Shown here piece by piece: positions 1 to 11,539 of a stretch of DNA of 64,000 nt. Source of the stretch: Silurus meridionalis (lineage: Eukaryota; Chordata; Actinopteri; Siluriformes; Siluridae). The notes under the pieces are model-generated. The model saw only the letters and a list, made by a program, of their open reading frames with translations, had not been told where the DNA came from and made no database searches. The translations under genes and the position numbers were made by a program. The stretch spans positions 25,781,632-25,845,631 of the forward strand of contig NC_060885.1 in the NCBI RefSeq assembly GCF_014805685.1, read 5' to 3'. The first letter of the stretch is position 1; each line of letters opens with the position of its first letter.

Positions 1-904
1 TAATTGATGTCTTTTAATCTTTGGTTAATTTACATCACAAAAATCATACAGTAATTAATGACTAATAATTACAATTGCAAGTTACTAGTTATAGATTTGT
101 ATGCCAGTGTAATCTACTCATAAGTCCTTTACTGGTTGTTACCATTATTTTTAGTCCCTTTACACTTGTTTTTGCTCTAACAATTAACATATTAGCTAGA
201 AATAAAAGCTACCAATAGTTTGCACTGTCCAAAATACACACAGTTTACTTACACTTACATTGCTTATAAATACATTTGCTGTTTTCCAAAATAAGAAGAG
301 ACATAAAATATTGTATTTAGGAACTCAGTCTTTATTGTTTTATGGTTTAACAAAAAACAAACAGCAGGTGACAAGACATCTTGAATTATCACAGTGAGTT
401 GCCAAACAGTTAACATATGTTTGTAATTGTAACGATCATAAACATTTATTTAAACATAAAGAACTTCTTCAGGTCCTTTTTTAAACAGTTGCTAACTAAT
501 ATAAAGCTATTTTAACAAGATTTAGAATCTATAATAAAACAACAAGAACACATAGCAACACATTTTATAACTTTTACTGAACAGTCTCTTCTTTCTTGAA
601 GAAAATCATGCAGAATTTGGCAGCAGTGGGCAATTTTGTGTCTTGCCCACCCAATCAAAGTTTAAAAAATACAAATAACAAAATAATAAGGAAAAATAAC
701 AGAAAATACCAGCATGGTTTCTAACTTCTGAATGTGTGGGCATCCTATAGCTAATGAACAATGATCAGTATCTAACAGTCCTACCCAGACTATACCCAAT
801 TTGTTAAGGGGATATAAATCTCAAACTAGTTGTTTTTTTAAGTTAAAGGAACACATTTACAAATTAAAGTGCACATTTTTGCAAGTTTTAAAGTGGGCTT
901 GTAA
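1..904. other. AT-rich intron, one arm of a diverged inverted repeat
   Basis: No coding or RNA gene is seen. Positions about 50-200 match, inverted, 8610-8760: 84-105 is an exact 22-base reverse complement of 8711-8732, with further matches around TTGTTACC and TTTACACTTG. From about 830 onward the sequence grades into degraded terminal repeat of the Tc1 that follows. Confidence 0.5.
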
Positions 905-1146
905 ACACAACATGCAGTTTTTAAATAAAGGTTTTGTTATTGAGGGAAAACAATCCATACCTACATGGCCCTCTGTGAAAAAGTGTTTGCCCCCTGTTAA
1001 AACTGTGGTTTATCACATTTGAGTTCAATTTCTCTAGCCACACCCAGGCCTGATTACTGCCACACATGTTCGCAATCGAGAAATCTCTAAAAAGGACCTA
1101 CCTGACAAAGTGAAGTAGACCAAAAGATCCTCAAAAGCTAGACATC

Positions 1147-1430
1147 ATGCCGAAATTCAGAAACAAATGAGAAAGAAAGTAATTGAGATATATCGTTTTG
1201 GAAAAGGTTATAAAGCCATTTCTAAAGCTTTGGGATTCCAACAAACCACAGTGAGAGTCGTTATTCACAAATGGCAAAAACATGGAACAGTGGAGAACCT
1301 TCCCAGGAGTGGCCGGCCGACCAAAATTACCCCATAAACACAGCCATGACTCATCCAAGAGGTCAGAAAAGTCCCCAAAACAACAACCAAAGAACTGCAA
1401 ACCTCACTTGCCACAGTGAAGGTCAGTGTT
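1147..1430 (+). pseudogene. Tc1 transposase remnant, N-terminal DNA-binding part
   Basis: A candidate ATG at 1147 stops after seven codons. The paired-like helix-turn-helix resumes in another frame at 1167, reading KGYKAISKALGF then QTTVRVVIHKW, and the GRPTK linker is followed by a stop. The rest of the gene is beyond the inserted LINE. It is dead because of frameshifts, stops and the insertion. Confidence 0.85.
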
Positions 1431-2329
1431 GCTGCCTCTTGGTGAAATTATTCATAAACATGGGATTCGCTTCCATTGCTATGCTGATGACACACAGCTG
1501 TATATTTCAGCAAAGCCAGATGAGAGAGATCAGCTTAACAATGTTGAGAAGTGTGTAAAGGACATTAGACAGTGGATGCGTGATAACTTTCTTCTGCTCA
1601 ACTCAGATAAGATGGAAGTACTTTTACTAGGACCACATGCAGCTAGAAGTAAACTTTCCGATTACGTAGCATCTCTGGATGGTGTTTCTGTTTCAGCGTG
1701 TACGGCTGTTAAAGACCTTGGTGTGAATATTGACCCTAGTCTTTCCTTTGAGTCTCACGTGAATAATATCACCAGGATCTCCTTCTTTCACCTTAGAAAC
1801 ATTGCTAAAATTAGAAATATGATGTCGTTACAAGATGCAGAAAAACTATTTCATGCTTTTGTTACTTCTAGATTAGACTACTGTAATGCTTCACTGTCTG
1901 GGTGTGCAAATAAGTGCATAAATAAGCTTCAGTTAGATCAGAATGCAGCAGCAAGAGTCCTCACTAGATCTAGGAAATATGACCACATCACCCCTGTTTT
2001 AATCAGTCTACACTGGCTCCCAATTAAATCTTGCATTGATTATAAAATACTACTACTGATGTATAAAGCACTTAACGGTCTTGCAGCGCAGTATCTGAGT
2101 GAACTTCTGTCTGTACCAGTATGATCCTCTACGCCTACTTAGTTCAAAAGGTTCTGGCTATCTGTTGGTTCCTCAAATAATGAAGACTACAGCAGGGGGC
2201 AGATCTTTCTCTTATAAAGCCCCACAGTTATGGAACAGCCTTCCAACCAGTGTTCAGGACTCAGACACAGTCTCAGTGTTCAAGTCGAGGGTGAAAACGT
2301 ATTTATTTAGTCAAGCCTTTGATCAGTAG
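1431..2329 (+). pseudogene. L2 reverse transcriptase, C-terminal half
   Basis: Frame 1426-2124 carries [16 protein letters not shown] (catalytic YADD), an LGVNIDPSLSFESHV block, SRLDYCNA and a VLISLHWLPIKSCIDYK block. A frameshift near 2100 moves to the frame of 2099-2329, with TAGGRSFSYKAPQLWNSLP and the C-terminal FKSRVKTYLFSQAF. These are standard motifs of L2/CR1-group ORF2 proteins. The catalytic domain is incomplete, so no activity is expected. Confidence 0.9.
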
Positions 2330-3117
2330 ATTTTTTTCACATTCACACGTTTACTCAGGTTTGTTGACGGTGGTGTGGTGGGTGGTCTCTTATCCCAGAC
2401 ATCCCTCATGTCTGTGTTACCTTCTGGTTCTCCCTTTTAGTTATGCTGCCATAGCGAGTCTTGCCGGAGTCCAAACTGCACAGTGACATTAACTTTCATA
2501 CAACAATAAGGACACTTAATAATCCATATCCTTCTCTTCCGGTCACCCTCTCTCTCTCTCTCTCTCTCTCTCGGTCGAGTTAAACATGCTCCTGAGGCTC
2601 CAGTGACCACTGTTCCTGCCCCTCTCCCCTCCGTGGATCTTCCCACTTCGTCCAGGCCTGCCTCTGGATAGTGTTCTCTTCGACTGGAGGCCACTCTGTG
2701 CAGCTTGGGACGGTTTCTCATCAACACCTTGGGTGGTTCCATGAAAATCCGGAGTAAGAACGGGAGCTTTGAGGATGGATTGGACTGTAGTTAATGTCAA
2801 CAGTCTGCTACACTGACTCAGGATACGGTTCGCTTCTGATCATCATCACTGTACCCCGCAACATTGTATATCTGCTTCAAATGGACATTCGGTGCAACCC
2901 AGATGAGGATGGGTTCCCTCTTGAGTCTGGTTCCTCTCAAGGTTTCTTCCTTATGCCATCTCGGGGAGTTTTTCTTTGCCACAGTTGCTCATCAGGGACA
3001 AACTTACTTACAAAAAAAATATTTACTTTTAATCACCACATTATCTGTGTAAAGCTGCTTTGAGACAATGTTCATTGTTAAAAGTGTTTAAGAAATAAAA
3101 ATTAATTGAATTGAATT
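1431..3117 (+). mobile_element. L2-type LINE, 5'-truncated
   Basis: It starts within reverse transcriptase just before the YADD motif and ends in the typical tail TGTAAAGCTGCTTTGAGACA, followed by AATTGAATTGAATT. A (CT)n tract at 2547-2572 and a UTR containing CAGATGAGGATGGGTTCCCT recur in every L2 copy here. It is inserted in the Tc1 transposase; only a short GTT-like duplication is visible at the junctions. Confidence 0.88.
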
Positions 3118-3745
3118 GTTTTGACTCCACTATAAGAAAGAAACTGGGCAAAAATGGTCTACATGGCAGAGTTCCAGGACGAAAACCGCTGCTGAGCAAA
3201 AAGAACATAAAGGCTCGTCGCAGTTTTGCCCAACAACATCTTGATGATCCCCAAGACTTTTGGGAAAATAATCTGTGGACTGACAAGACAAAAGCTTTTG
3301 GAAGATGTGTGTAACCTTACTTGTGGCGTAAAAGTTACACCGCATTTCAGAAACAGATTAGTAAAATATGGTAGTGGTTGTGTGATGGTTTAAGGCTGTT
3401 TTGCTGCTTCAGGACCTGGAAGACTTGCTGTGATAAATGGAACCATGAATTCTGCTGTTAACCAAAAAATCCTGAATGAGAATTCCCGGCCACCTGTTTG
3501 TGACATCAAACTGAAGAGAACTTGGGTTCCTCTCCAGGACAATGATCCAAAACACACCAGCAAGTCCACCTCTGAATGGCTGAAGAAAAACAAAATGAAG
3601 ATTTGGAGTGGCCTAGTCAAAATACTGACCTGAATGATTGAGAACCCTCCAATGTGGCATAGATGAGTGGACCAAAATTCCTCCACATCGCTGTAACAGA
3701 CTCATTTCAAGTTATCGCAAACGCTTCATTGCAGTTGTTGCTGCT
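3118..3745 (+). pseudogene. Tc1 transposase remnant, catalytic part
   Basis: This continues the split transposase. 3111-3314 carries LHGRVPGRKPLLSKK and a first-Asp region read as NLWTDKTKA (family form LWTDETK). 3430-3633 carries the second catalytic block as [15 protein letters not shown]. The Glu block (PDLNPIE) is destroyed (reads as stops near 3630). Several frameshifts and stops are present. It is a non-functional DDE transposase. Confidence 0.85.
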
Positions 3746-3990
3746 AAGGGTGGCCCAACCTGTTATTAGGTTTAGTGGCACAGTTTTAACAAGGGGGCCA
3801 ACACTTTTTCACACAGGGCCTTGTAGTTTTGGATTTTGTTTTCCCTCAATAATAAAAACCTTCATTTAAAAACTGCATGTTGTGTTCACTTGTGTTATTT
3901 TTATACTAATATTTAAATTAGTTTGATGCTCTAAAACATTAAAGTGTGACAAACATGCAAAAAAATAAGAAATCAGGAAGGGGCAAACCT

Positions 3991-4213
3991 CTTATTGCTA
4001 CCCGTCTCAACTTTTTTGGAATGTGTAGCTCTCATGAAATCCAAAATGAGCCAGTATTTGGCATGACATTTCAAAATGTCTTACTTTCAACATTTGATAT
4101 GTTATCTATATTCTATTGTGAATAAAATATAAGTTTATGAGATTTGTAAATTATTGCATTCCTTTTTTATTCACAATTTGTACAGTGTCCCAATTTTTTT
4201 TGGAATCAGGTTA
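3991..4213 (+). mobile_element. Right-end fragment of a DNA transposon
   Basis: It ends with ACAGTGTCCCAATTTTTTTT followed by GGAATCAGG, the right terminus of a DNA element that is very common in fish, and holds the matching subterminal TCTCAACTTTTTTGGAATG. Only about 220 bases are present and there is no coding sequence. The superfamily was not resolved. Confidence 0.6.
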
Positions 4214-4864
4214 GTAATTAAAAATGAGAAAAAAAAAAACTTTTTTTTTGTTTACTGTCTCTTTATTCATGAATAATATTAAATTAAAATAAACATATAA
4301 TAATGTACAATTAGCTTGATTCTAATCCTCACGCTTATTTTGTGATGACAGATTTAGTGTATGTTATCAAATACAGAACTACTTGGGTATTAAAATGCAA
4401 TTAAATGTTGTATACTTAAATAACTAAAGTAAATATGCAATAGTTATTATTTTACCTACAGACATTATATATTTTTGATGCTATTGGTTGTAAATTTTGG
4501 ACATAAAATATCTTTAAAACAAACAACAGCAAAGCTGAAATGTAACCAAAAAAATACCATTCCATTTTAATTGTTAATTGTGCAGAGTGTTTCTTTTTGA
4601 TGATCTTGAAGCTCTTTTTTGGCAATTCTTAGTCAAATCCTGCCTAATTGATTTGTCAGGTTGTACAGAAATTGTGTGATAATAATCACCAGTGACATTT
4701 AAATGTGCTCTACACTAGCAGTGTCCTGTCAAACTTTGTTTATACAGTGATGCGTCACATCTTTAAATTAGGATTTTCTACAGAAAATATTTTCAGACCA
4801 TCAGTGAATACAAACACAAATGTTAACTGGTTGATGGAAAAGGGTTACAGTGAAGCACCTTTGA
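4214..4864. other. Intron, no recognised feature
   Basis: AT-rich sequence with short homopolymers. No open frame, splice-site pair, RNA gene or repeat end was recognised. Confidence 0.5.
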
Positions 4865-5135
4865 AATAAAGGGAACAGCTCTCTCCTGGCTTAGGTCTTA
4901 TTAAATATGCTCCTGAGGTACCAGTGGCCAATTTTCCTGGCCCTTTCTTTTCTTCAGATTGTTTGTAATTAATGTACATTCAGTGCCACCCAAATAAGAA
5001 TGGATTCCCTTTTGAGTCTGGTTCCTCTCAAAGTTTCTTCCTCATGCCATATCAGGGAGTTTTTTCTCCACCACAGTCATCATTCGCTCACTCATTATCA
5101 ACAAATTTACCAATATATAAACAAACCTATAGGCA
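4865..5135 (+). mobile_element. L2 LINE fragment with large internal deletion
   Basis: AATAAAGGGAACAGCTCTCT (reverse transcriptase region, as at 21109) is joined directly to AATATGCTCCTGAGGTACC (3' UTR, as at 2584). More than 1 kb of the element is missing between them. The fragment ends in a diverged UTR with TCTGGTTCCTCTCAAAGTTT. Confidence 0.8.
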
Positions 5136-5164
5136 TTAAACTTATACTTTTTTTATAACCTTTT

Positions 5165-6605
5165 TGATTGTTTTGTTGTGGGTTGATTGTTTGCCGGGAA
5201 TTTTGTTTGTATCTGCGCTTAAATTTTTACAGTTCGCTTTTTTTCTCTCTCTCATCGCTTAAAATATCAAAATATCGTCATGATTTCCTGCATCCTTTTC
5301 TTTCCATTGGCTCCATTTCGTCTTTTTTTTCTTTCGGAAGCGCACTTTTTTCCCTGTTTGAGGGTCTGAAAGCAGTGAGTGGAGACCATTCCCATCAGAA
5401 CTGCGAACACACACTCCGGTAACCACATTAAGGTACGTAATTTCTCTGCTATGGCAAACATCCAGTTCATTCAGTGTGTGAAGTGTGACATGTTTAGTCA
5501 GTCTTTCTCCGTTGTTAGCGATAATTTTATCTGTGAGAAGTGTAAGCTAGTTTGCTCTTTGACGGAGAAGATCTTAGCATTAGAGGAGTGCATCCAGAGT
5601 CTAGAGAGGAGTAGTGAGTGCGAGAGCACTCCAGGTTCTGCATTGGAAAGTCTGGATGCCCTAGGTGGAGTTAGCATTCCCCGACTCCAGCATTAGAGCC
5701 CTCGCAGCGGGGCGAGTGGGTGACAGCTAGGCGGCATACTCGCAAAGCCAAAGCTAACGCTAAGGCTCGCCCACGGGAGCACCATTCCTCTCCACTTCAC
5801 GTGTCTAACAGGTTTGCTCTCCTCAGTGAAGCACCTGCTGAGAAACCTGAAAGAGCTCTGGTTTTAGGAGACTCTATTCTGAGGCACGTGAAATTAGCTA
5901 GACCTTTAGTGGCACCAGCAGCACAGGTTATGTGTATACCGGAACCAGGGAGCCAGACATAGCAGGTCAGCTTAGATTCTTAGGAAAGCACAGGTTCTCT
6001 AAGATAGTTTTTCACACAGGAGCTAATGATATACGCCTTCGACAGTCAGAGGTTACTAAGAGCAATATTATAGAGGTGTGTATATTAGAGAAGGCAATGT
6101 CCGATGCAGTAACATGCTCTGGCCCCATCCCAATGCGACATGGCAATGTAGCCTACAGCAGGTTATGGTCGCTGAACTGCTGGATGTCTGAGTGGTGCTC
6201 CAAAAACAATGTGGGCTTGATATATATAATTTGAGGGCACGGCTGGCCTGTTAGGGCGGGACGGTATCCATCCCACATGGGAAGGTGCTGCTCTCATTTC
6301 TTGTAGTATAGGTCAGAGTCTAAGAACAGCACTAGTTAACAAGTGACTGTCCAGAGCCAGGGAGCAGGGAGCCAGGGAGCAGACAGACAGGCTAAACAGA
6401 CCGTCTGCTAGCTGCACAGAGTCATCACTCAGGATCCACCATAAGAGAGACTGTGTCTGTCCCCCGAGCGAAACCAAAATTTTGAAATTCTCAAAAAGTC
6501 TGTTTAAGTAACCTGATTAACATTAGGACTGAACGCACAGCCAGCACCTCTGATCTAAAGATAGGATTGTTGAATATTAAATCTCTCACATCAAAAGCGC
6601 TTATG
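5165..6605 (+). mobile_element. L2 LINE 5' end with ORF1
   Basis: It contains a 5' leader, ORF1 (5451-6234) and the start of ORF2 (6567: GLLNIKSLTSKAL, the endonuclease N-terminus). A second copy of the same region is at 18058-19400. At about 6606 it switches abruptly to an unrelated LINE. Confidence 0.85.
5451..6234 (+). pseudogene. L2 ORF1 with esterase (SGNH) domain
   Basis: The likely start is ATG 5451 (MANIQFIQCVKCDMF). The N-terminus has two CxxC pairs (CVKC, CEKC) and a short coiled coil (EKILALEECIQSLE). A stop at 5694 and frame changes near 5720 and 5935 break it. The second half is a GDSL/SGNH-type esterase: VLGDSILRHVKLA (block I Ser), then HTGANDIRLRQSEVTK (block III), then CSGPIPMRHGN. 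Such esterase domains are known in ORF1 of CR1/L2 LINEs. The catalytic Asp/His block at the end is not intact. Confidence 0.85.
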
Positions 6606-7687
6606 GATGGCTCTGGTGAGATCGACTGCCATCACGACTGCTCCGGCTACGTTTTCTCTATTTTGTTTATTTTATACTTTTATTTAATTAATTACAGTTC
6701 CATCTACACAAGATGGACATCATTAGATATGACAGAGACACTCATATCTATTGGTGTACAATGCACTCACCTTTCGCCATTTTTAAACCCGGACCCATGC
6801 TGGCCGAGAGAGATCCTGAGGGAGAACAAAAGACGCGACCCGTACCGGCGTCCGCATCGTTCCTCTTTCACGCTCCTGCACACCAAACCTGGAACTACTG
6901 ACTATCAAATGTCAACCCTTTTATCTACCTCAGGAATTCAGCTCGGTCATAGTCAGTGCCGTTTATATTCCACCTCAAGCAGACACGGACACGGACACTG
7001 CAGTATGGGATTTGCACGAGACATTAACTGTTCACCAAACACAGCATCGGGACGCTGCGCTCATTGTGGTTGAAGATTTCAACAGTACCCAACCTCAAGC
7101 GCACACTACCAAACTTTTACCAGCACATCACCTGCCCCACCAGAGGCGAAAGGACACTGAACCATTGCTATACAACATTCAAGAACAGCTACAAGGCACA
7201 ATCACGTCCACCGTTTGGAAAATCTGACCATGCCGCCATCTTCCTCATGCCTGTTTACAAACAAAGGCTGAAACAGGAAGCTCCGGTTCAGAGGGAAGTC
7301 GCGCGCTGGACTGACCAATCGGTGGCCGCTCTGCAGGATGCTTTGGATGACGCAGACTGGGACATGTTCTGGCGCAGCTCTGATGACGGCAACATGTTTA
7401 CGGAAGCGGTTGTGGTATTCATCGGGAGACCGAAAAAACACTATCAGAAAGTTTCCCAACCAGAAGCCGTGGGTGGATAAAACCATCCGCGACGCTCTGA
7501 GATTTTGCTCTGCTGCTACAACACGGGGTTTAACTCTGAGGACATGGAGAAGTACAAGGCTGTGTCTTACAGTGTTCGCAGAGCGGTGAAGGATGCAAAG
7601 CGGAGACCTTCTCCTGGACGTCAGCAAGACTAAGGAGTTGATCGTGGACTTCAGCACGAAGCAGGAGCGGTCATACCAACCGCTTTC
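6606..7687 (+). pseudogene. I/jockey-type LINE ORF2 remnant (endonuclease to RT edge)
   Basis: Fragments in several frames give the APE-type endonuclease of a LINE unrelated to L2: VYIPPQADTDTDTAVWDLHE, then a SDHAAIFLMPVYKQRLK-like SDH block (7227-7265), then RWTDQSVAALQDALDDADWD, then KPWVDKTIRDAL. Near 7605 it jumps to LLLDVSKTKELIVDF, a block that normally follows the FADD motif, so the catalytic reverse transcriptase core is deleted. The clade (I, Nimb or jockey) was not settled. Confidence 0.75.
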
Positions 7688-7835
7688 TGTGTAAAGCTGC
7701 TTTGAGACAATGTTCATTGTTAAAAGCGCTATACAAATAAAAATGAATTGAATTGAATTTTTATCTCTGTAAAGCTAATTTAAGACATTGTACATTGTAA
7801 AAAGTGCTCTACAAATAAAACTGAAATGAATTATT
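7688..7835 (+). repeat. Two successive L2 3' tails
   Basis: TCTGTGTAAAGCTGCTTTGA begins a tail ending AATTGAATTGAATTT at 7760. A second, more diverged tail (TCTGTAAAGCTAATTTAAGA to AAACTGAAATGAATT) follows at once. No L2 UTR precedes the first tail; it joins the I/jockey remnant directly. Confidence 0.8.
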
Positions 7836-8609
7836 AATATTTAAGTTGCTATTCAGATGTTACAATAATTACAACTTTCGAACATGAGATTCAAACACTG
7901 TTATTGTATTATATTATATTATTTATTCTCTAATTCAATTTGTATCTTTTGGATTTTGTATATCACCTGTATTTAAACTATGCATTTCCATTGAAAGTAT
8001 GACATTTTAAAATAATTTGGGTGTTAAGAAGATAGAATGCTTATTTAATTGTTAAATAAGCTTATTTAACTGTTAAATTTATAGAAAATTACATAGCAAG
8101 AGCACCCAAAGTTGGTCAATATTTTCCAAGTATAACCACAGGTTGCTACAACTCAGGTTGCTACAAGTGGACATGCTAGAGAAAGACATGACTGGAAACT
8201 GTTCTACACTGACAAAACTTGCTTATCATCAACATGGAGTCTACAAATCTGCAATTAATAGAATGTGAAGAGGTGACCTGAAAATTGGAAATAACACTGA
8301 AATATTTTAATTTATGGGAGCAAATTTGACCACAACAGAAAGGTAAAATTTTAAAATTAGATCTGGTCACATTTCATGTTAAGGAGAAACGAGACAAAAT
8401 ATTTGTTAAAATTTGTGATTTTAATATGAAGGACAAAGCAAAAAAAATGAGGTCACGTGTTTGGAATGCTAGGGATCAAAAAGGAGAGAAAAAGAAGAGC
8501 TCTGAGAGTCAATCAATCCGCCATCTCCTAATGCCTTTTTTCTAAAAGTAAGTTAAGAAAGGAAGCACTTTTTTCTCAGATGGGTGGAGAGTTAACTGTT
8601 TCAGAGATG
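7836..8609. other. Intron, no recognised feature
   Basis: AT-rich. A short direct repeat CAGGTTGCTACAA occurs near 8140 and 8155. No gene or transposon end was recognised. Confidence 0.45.
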
Positions 8610-8760
8610 CTATAGTAAGTCAATTGTTATTAAAAAAAAGCCAAGTGTAAAGAATGTACAACACAAAAATAAGGTAACAACCTAGATGCTGTGTATATGT
8701 AGATTGTAATGGCATACAAATCTATAACTAGTCATTAATAACTGCATAATTTCTGATCCA
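8610..8760 (-). repeat. Right arm of diverged inverted repeat
   Basis: The reverse complement matches about 50-200, including the exact 22-mer at 8711-8732. The arms are about 8.5 kb apart. They could be ends of one large old element or two unrelated copies of one repeat in opposite orientation. Confidence 0.6.
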
Positions 8761-9869
8761 CAAATTAAAATGTTACCTTTAGGGTTTCTGCTAAGAATAT
8801 TTGGTCCTTGTCACAGTGTTCAGAACAATGTAATTTACTAGACAAATAAGTATAATTCCAGTCATATGTTAATTAGTACATAGTGATTTTCAGCTATATT
8901 AATATACAGGGCCAAGGAAAATTAATATGTAATTTCTTTTTTTTTTGCATACAGCCAAAATAAAAAAACAACAACAAAAGAGTCAACATGCAAATAAAAT
9001 TGCAACAAACAGGCAGGAAAAGGTAAACTTTAGTAAGTTAAAGGATCATCACTCGACCATAAACTAGCCCCCTCACAAAATCTCCTCACAGCTTTTGATA
9101 AGGGAGTCTGAAGATTAATCAAAAAAGCAGAATAAGAACTTCTACATGCTTTGATGGTGTGCATTGTCTATTGTAAAAGCGCCCTGTAATAGTGGTAGCT
9201 GCTGCCCCTAAGCCTGTGTAATAGGTTAATAGCTTGCTCTAAATTCTTTGATGCCTTCAAAAAGATTGCCCAAGCATCTCCATATACTGCTAGTCCGTAG
9301 ATAGAAAGCTAATCATCTCCAATCATCAAATTCACACACACAGTTCTGCTCTCTATCACTCTTACCTGAAGCCTATAGCTACATTCATGCCAGAGTTAGA
9401 CTCAGATGTTTCTATGGTGATTCTTATGGACCATGACATTATCAGATTTCCTAAGGTTATTGACAGATAAGTGGTCCCCATGATCCTCCTTATGCACAGA
9501 AACAAGTCTACAGCTGTGACTACATTCTTAACTAACTAAAAATAACTATGCCTGTCCATCTTTGATTCCTGTTTATATGTTTTTCATGTGAAAGAAAGAA
9601 ATAGTAATGGTTAGAGAATTACATTGGAATGTGTTCTACACCTCGCCTTGTCTACAATCACAAATATGTTAGCTAGGATGTGTTTAAGGTAACTTGTGAT
9701 GACAACAAATAAGTTGTCGATCCTTTATATTTTGGAACAAGACCTGGAGAAAAACAAAAGCAACGGCTGGGTAGTGCCCTTACCTTTTAAAGCTACAAGG
9801 TACTAACTCCCTAACATATGTCAAGCCATAACAAAGTGGTTGGCTTCGAGATGTCACAATCATACTAAA
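8761..9869. other. Intron, no recognised feature
   Basis: Mixed-composition sequence with poly-A/T tracts near 8938 and 8970. Its higher complexity from 9040 on could reflect an unrecognised LTR or transposon, but I found no terminal repeat, coding motif or RNA gene. Confidence 0.4.
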
Positions 9870-10329
9870 GAGGCTCCCCTCTGCTGATAAAATGTTCTAC
9901 TATTTCTTATTAGAGGAATCTCCCAGGGAGGGAGCTCGAGAAGGTCTACCAGGAACCATGGTCTGCCCGGCCACCGCGGGGCCACCAGGAGGAGATGGAC
10001 TTCATCCTGGCGAACAGGCGTAGCCTCGGCCACACCTGAGCCATGGCATCCAGAGGTGTAAGGGAGAACCAAAGGGGGCAGTGTGATGTTTCTTGAGTTG
10101 CAAACAGGTCTACTTGAGCCCTGCCAAATCTCTTTCAAATCTGCTCCACCACCTGAGGGTGGAGCTGCCATTTCCCGGGTCTCAACCCCTGTCTCCACAG
10201 GGCATCTGCTGCTTCGTTTAGGTGGCCCACAGGAGGATCTGCTATGCCAACCTGTACAGGAGGCGTGAGCGCACATCCCCCCTGGTGGTTGATGCACGAG
10301 ACCACTAAAGGTTTGTCTGATGTGTTGTC

Positions 10330-11350
10330 TTATGTTACCACACATGGTGACCTCTGTCTGGTAGAAAATGCTTCAACGCGAGAAGCACGGCCAGCATTTT
10401 TAGGCAATTGATGTGCCACAGCAGATGGGACCCTTCCCATAGACTTTGGGCAGAGGGGCCACTCATGACCGCTCCCCACCACGTAAGCGTTACGCGACGA
10501 TTGGAAACCCCCAACACGCGGCCAGAAATAGGAACATAAGGGTCGAATCCCATACAATGCCTACAAATGTGGTTTTCTCTAAAATGGAGAAACCTCACTC
10601 TTTTTGCCGTTTAGCCATTGAAACCCCAGCTCCTTAATGTGAACGAGAATGAAATCTCGATGCCAGGCTGCTAAATGCTCTGATCAAGCTAATATCTACC
10701 AACCATCAATATACTTAAAGGTGCAAATGCCCTGAAGTATCAGGGGAACCACACACTTCGTAAGTGAGAGGGCAAGACCAAATGGCAGGACCCAATATTG
10801 GTACGCTTTGGCCCCAAAAGCGAACCTCAGGAACTTTGTGTAAGAAGGGAGGATAGATACATGAAAATATGCATCCTTTAGATATATCATGACAAACCAG
10901 TCCTCAGATCTGATGTGAGACACAACCTGCTTGAGGGTCAGCATCTTAGACCTGGGTCTCATAAGTGAGTCAAGTTTATTTCTATAGCACTTTTCACAAT
11001 AGACATTGTCTTAAAGAGGCTTTCCAGAAATTAACAGTTAAAGTGAATGGTGTGCATTTATCCCTAATGAGCAAGCTCTGTGGCAAGGAAAAACTTCCTT
11101 TAGATGTTAAGAGGAAGAAACCTTGAGAGGAACTAGACTCAGAAGGGGAACCCATCCTCATTTGGGTGACATCAAAAGTGTGATTATAGTGGGCGGTTCA
11201 GCTGACGTAGATCTAGGATAGGACGCAACCCACCGTCCTTTTTGGGAACCATGAAGTACCAGCTGTAGAACTGGAACTCTCTGTCTGATGGAGGGACCAC
11301 CTCGATGGCCTCCTTCCTTAGGAGAGTGTCTACTTTTTGTTCCATGACCA
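10330..11350 (-). pseudogene. DIRS-like reverse transcriptase and RNase H
   Basis: RT: KMLTLKQVVSHIRSEDWFVM, then YLKDAYFHVSILPS, then VLPFGLALS. The catalytic YIDDW motif reads YIDGW at about 10698, losing an Asp. RNase H: WWGAVMSGPSAQSLWEG, then HINCLKMLAVLLALKHFLPD. Several frameshifts and the inserted L2 tail break the frame. It is inactive. Confidence 0.78.
10966..11175 (-). mobile_element. L2 LINE 3' end, antisense, inside DIRS
   Basis: The reverse complement reads TGAGGATGGGTTCCCCTTCT, CTCAAGGTTTCTTCC, AGACAATGTCTATTGTGAAA and ends AATAAACTTGACTCAC. It is a 5'-truncated L2 insertion that separates the RT start (11180-11340) from the RT core (10700-10962). Confidence 0.85.
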
Positions 11351-11539
11351 AAACCTGCTCGGGTCAGACCAGGGTGGCCAGAACTGCAAGGAACGGAGGC
11401 ACCCGCCTCCTCCACCAGGAGCGGAGTATCCATATGGATATGCGAGCACAATGTGCAAAGTCGACTTCCTCGAGAACCGACTTCGCATGCTCCACTTCCA
11501 GACAAACCAAACAAAGCTCCCCCCCACCCACGCATTAGT

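Larger units (their letters stand above)
905..3991 (+). mobile_element. Degraded Tc1/mariner element split by an L2 LINE
   Basis: The left inverted repeat (905-1005, with CCCTCTGTGAAAAAGTGTTT) pairs with the right one (about 3780-3990, with ACTTTTTCACACAGGG). The same family recurs at 44045-45216. An L2 LINE at 1431-3117 interrupts the transposase between GGTCAGTGTT and GTTTTGACTC. The outer left end is degraded, so the TA target duplication cannot be seen. With the LINE removed the element would be about 1.4 kb, normal for Tc1. Confidence 0.85.
9870..11530 (-). mobile_element. DIRS-type retrotransposon remnant
   Basis: Read on the minus strand from 11360 downward it gives RT start (EVVPPSDRE in frame, VPKKDGGLRPILDLRQLNR), RT core, RNase H and trailing sequence, in the order of fish DIRS1-like pol. 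An antisense L2 tail is inserted at 10966-11175. No tyrosine recombinase or terminal repeats were recognised, so both ends are lost. Confidence 0.75.

Noticed and set aside
5379..6234. A free-standing host esterase gene
   Set aside because: The GDSI/GAND esterase is followed by L2 ORF2 start sequence and recurs in the L2 at 18058, so it is LINE ORF1.
7202..7717. 171-codon minus-strand open frame
   Set aside because: Antisense to the I/jockey endonuclease remnant and the L2 tail; no independent support.
9860..10345. 161-codon minus-strand frame as a host protein
   Set aside because: It overlaps and continues DIRS-like RNase H and later pol sequence in a shifted frame; codons look like an off-frame reading.
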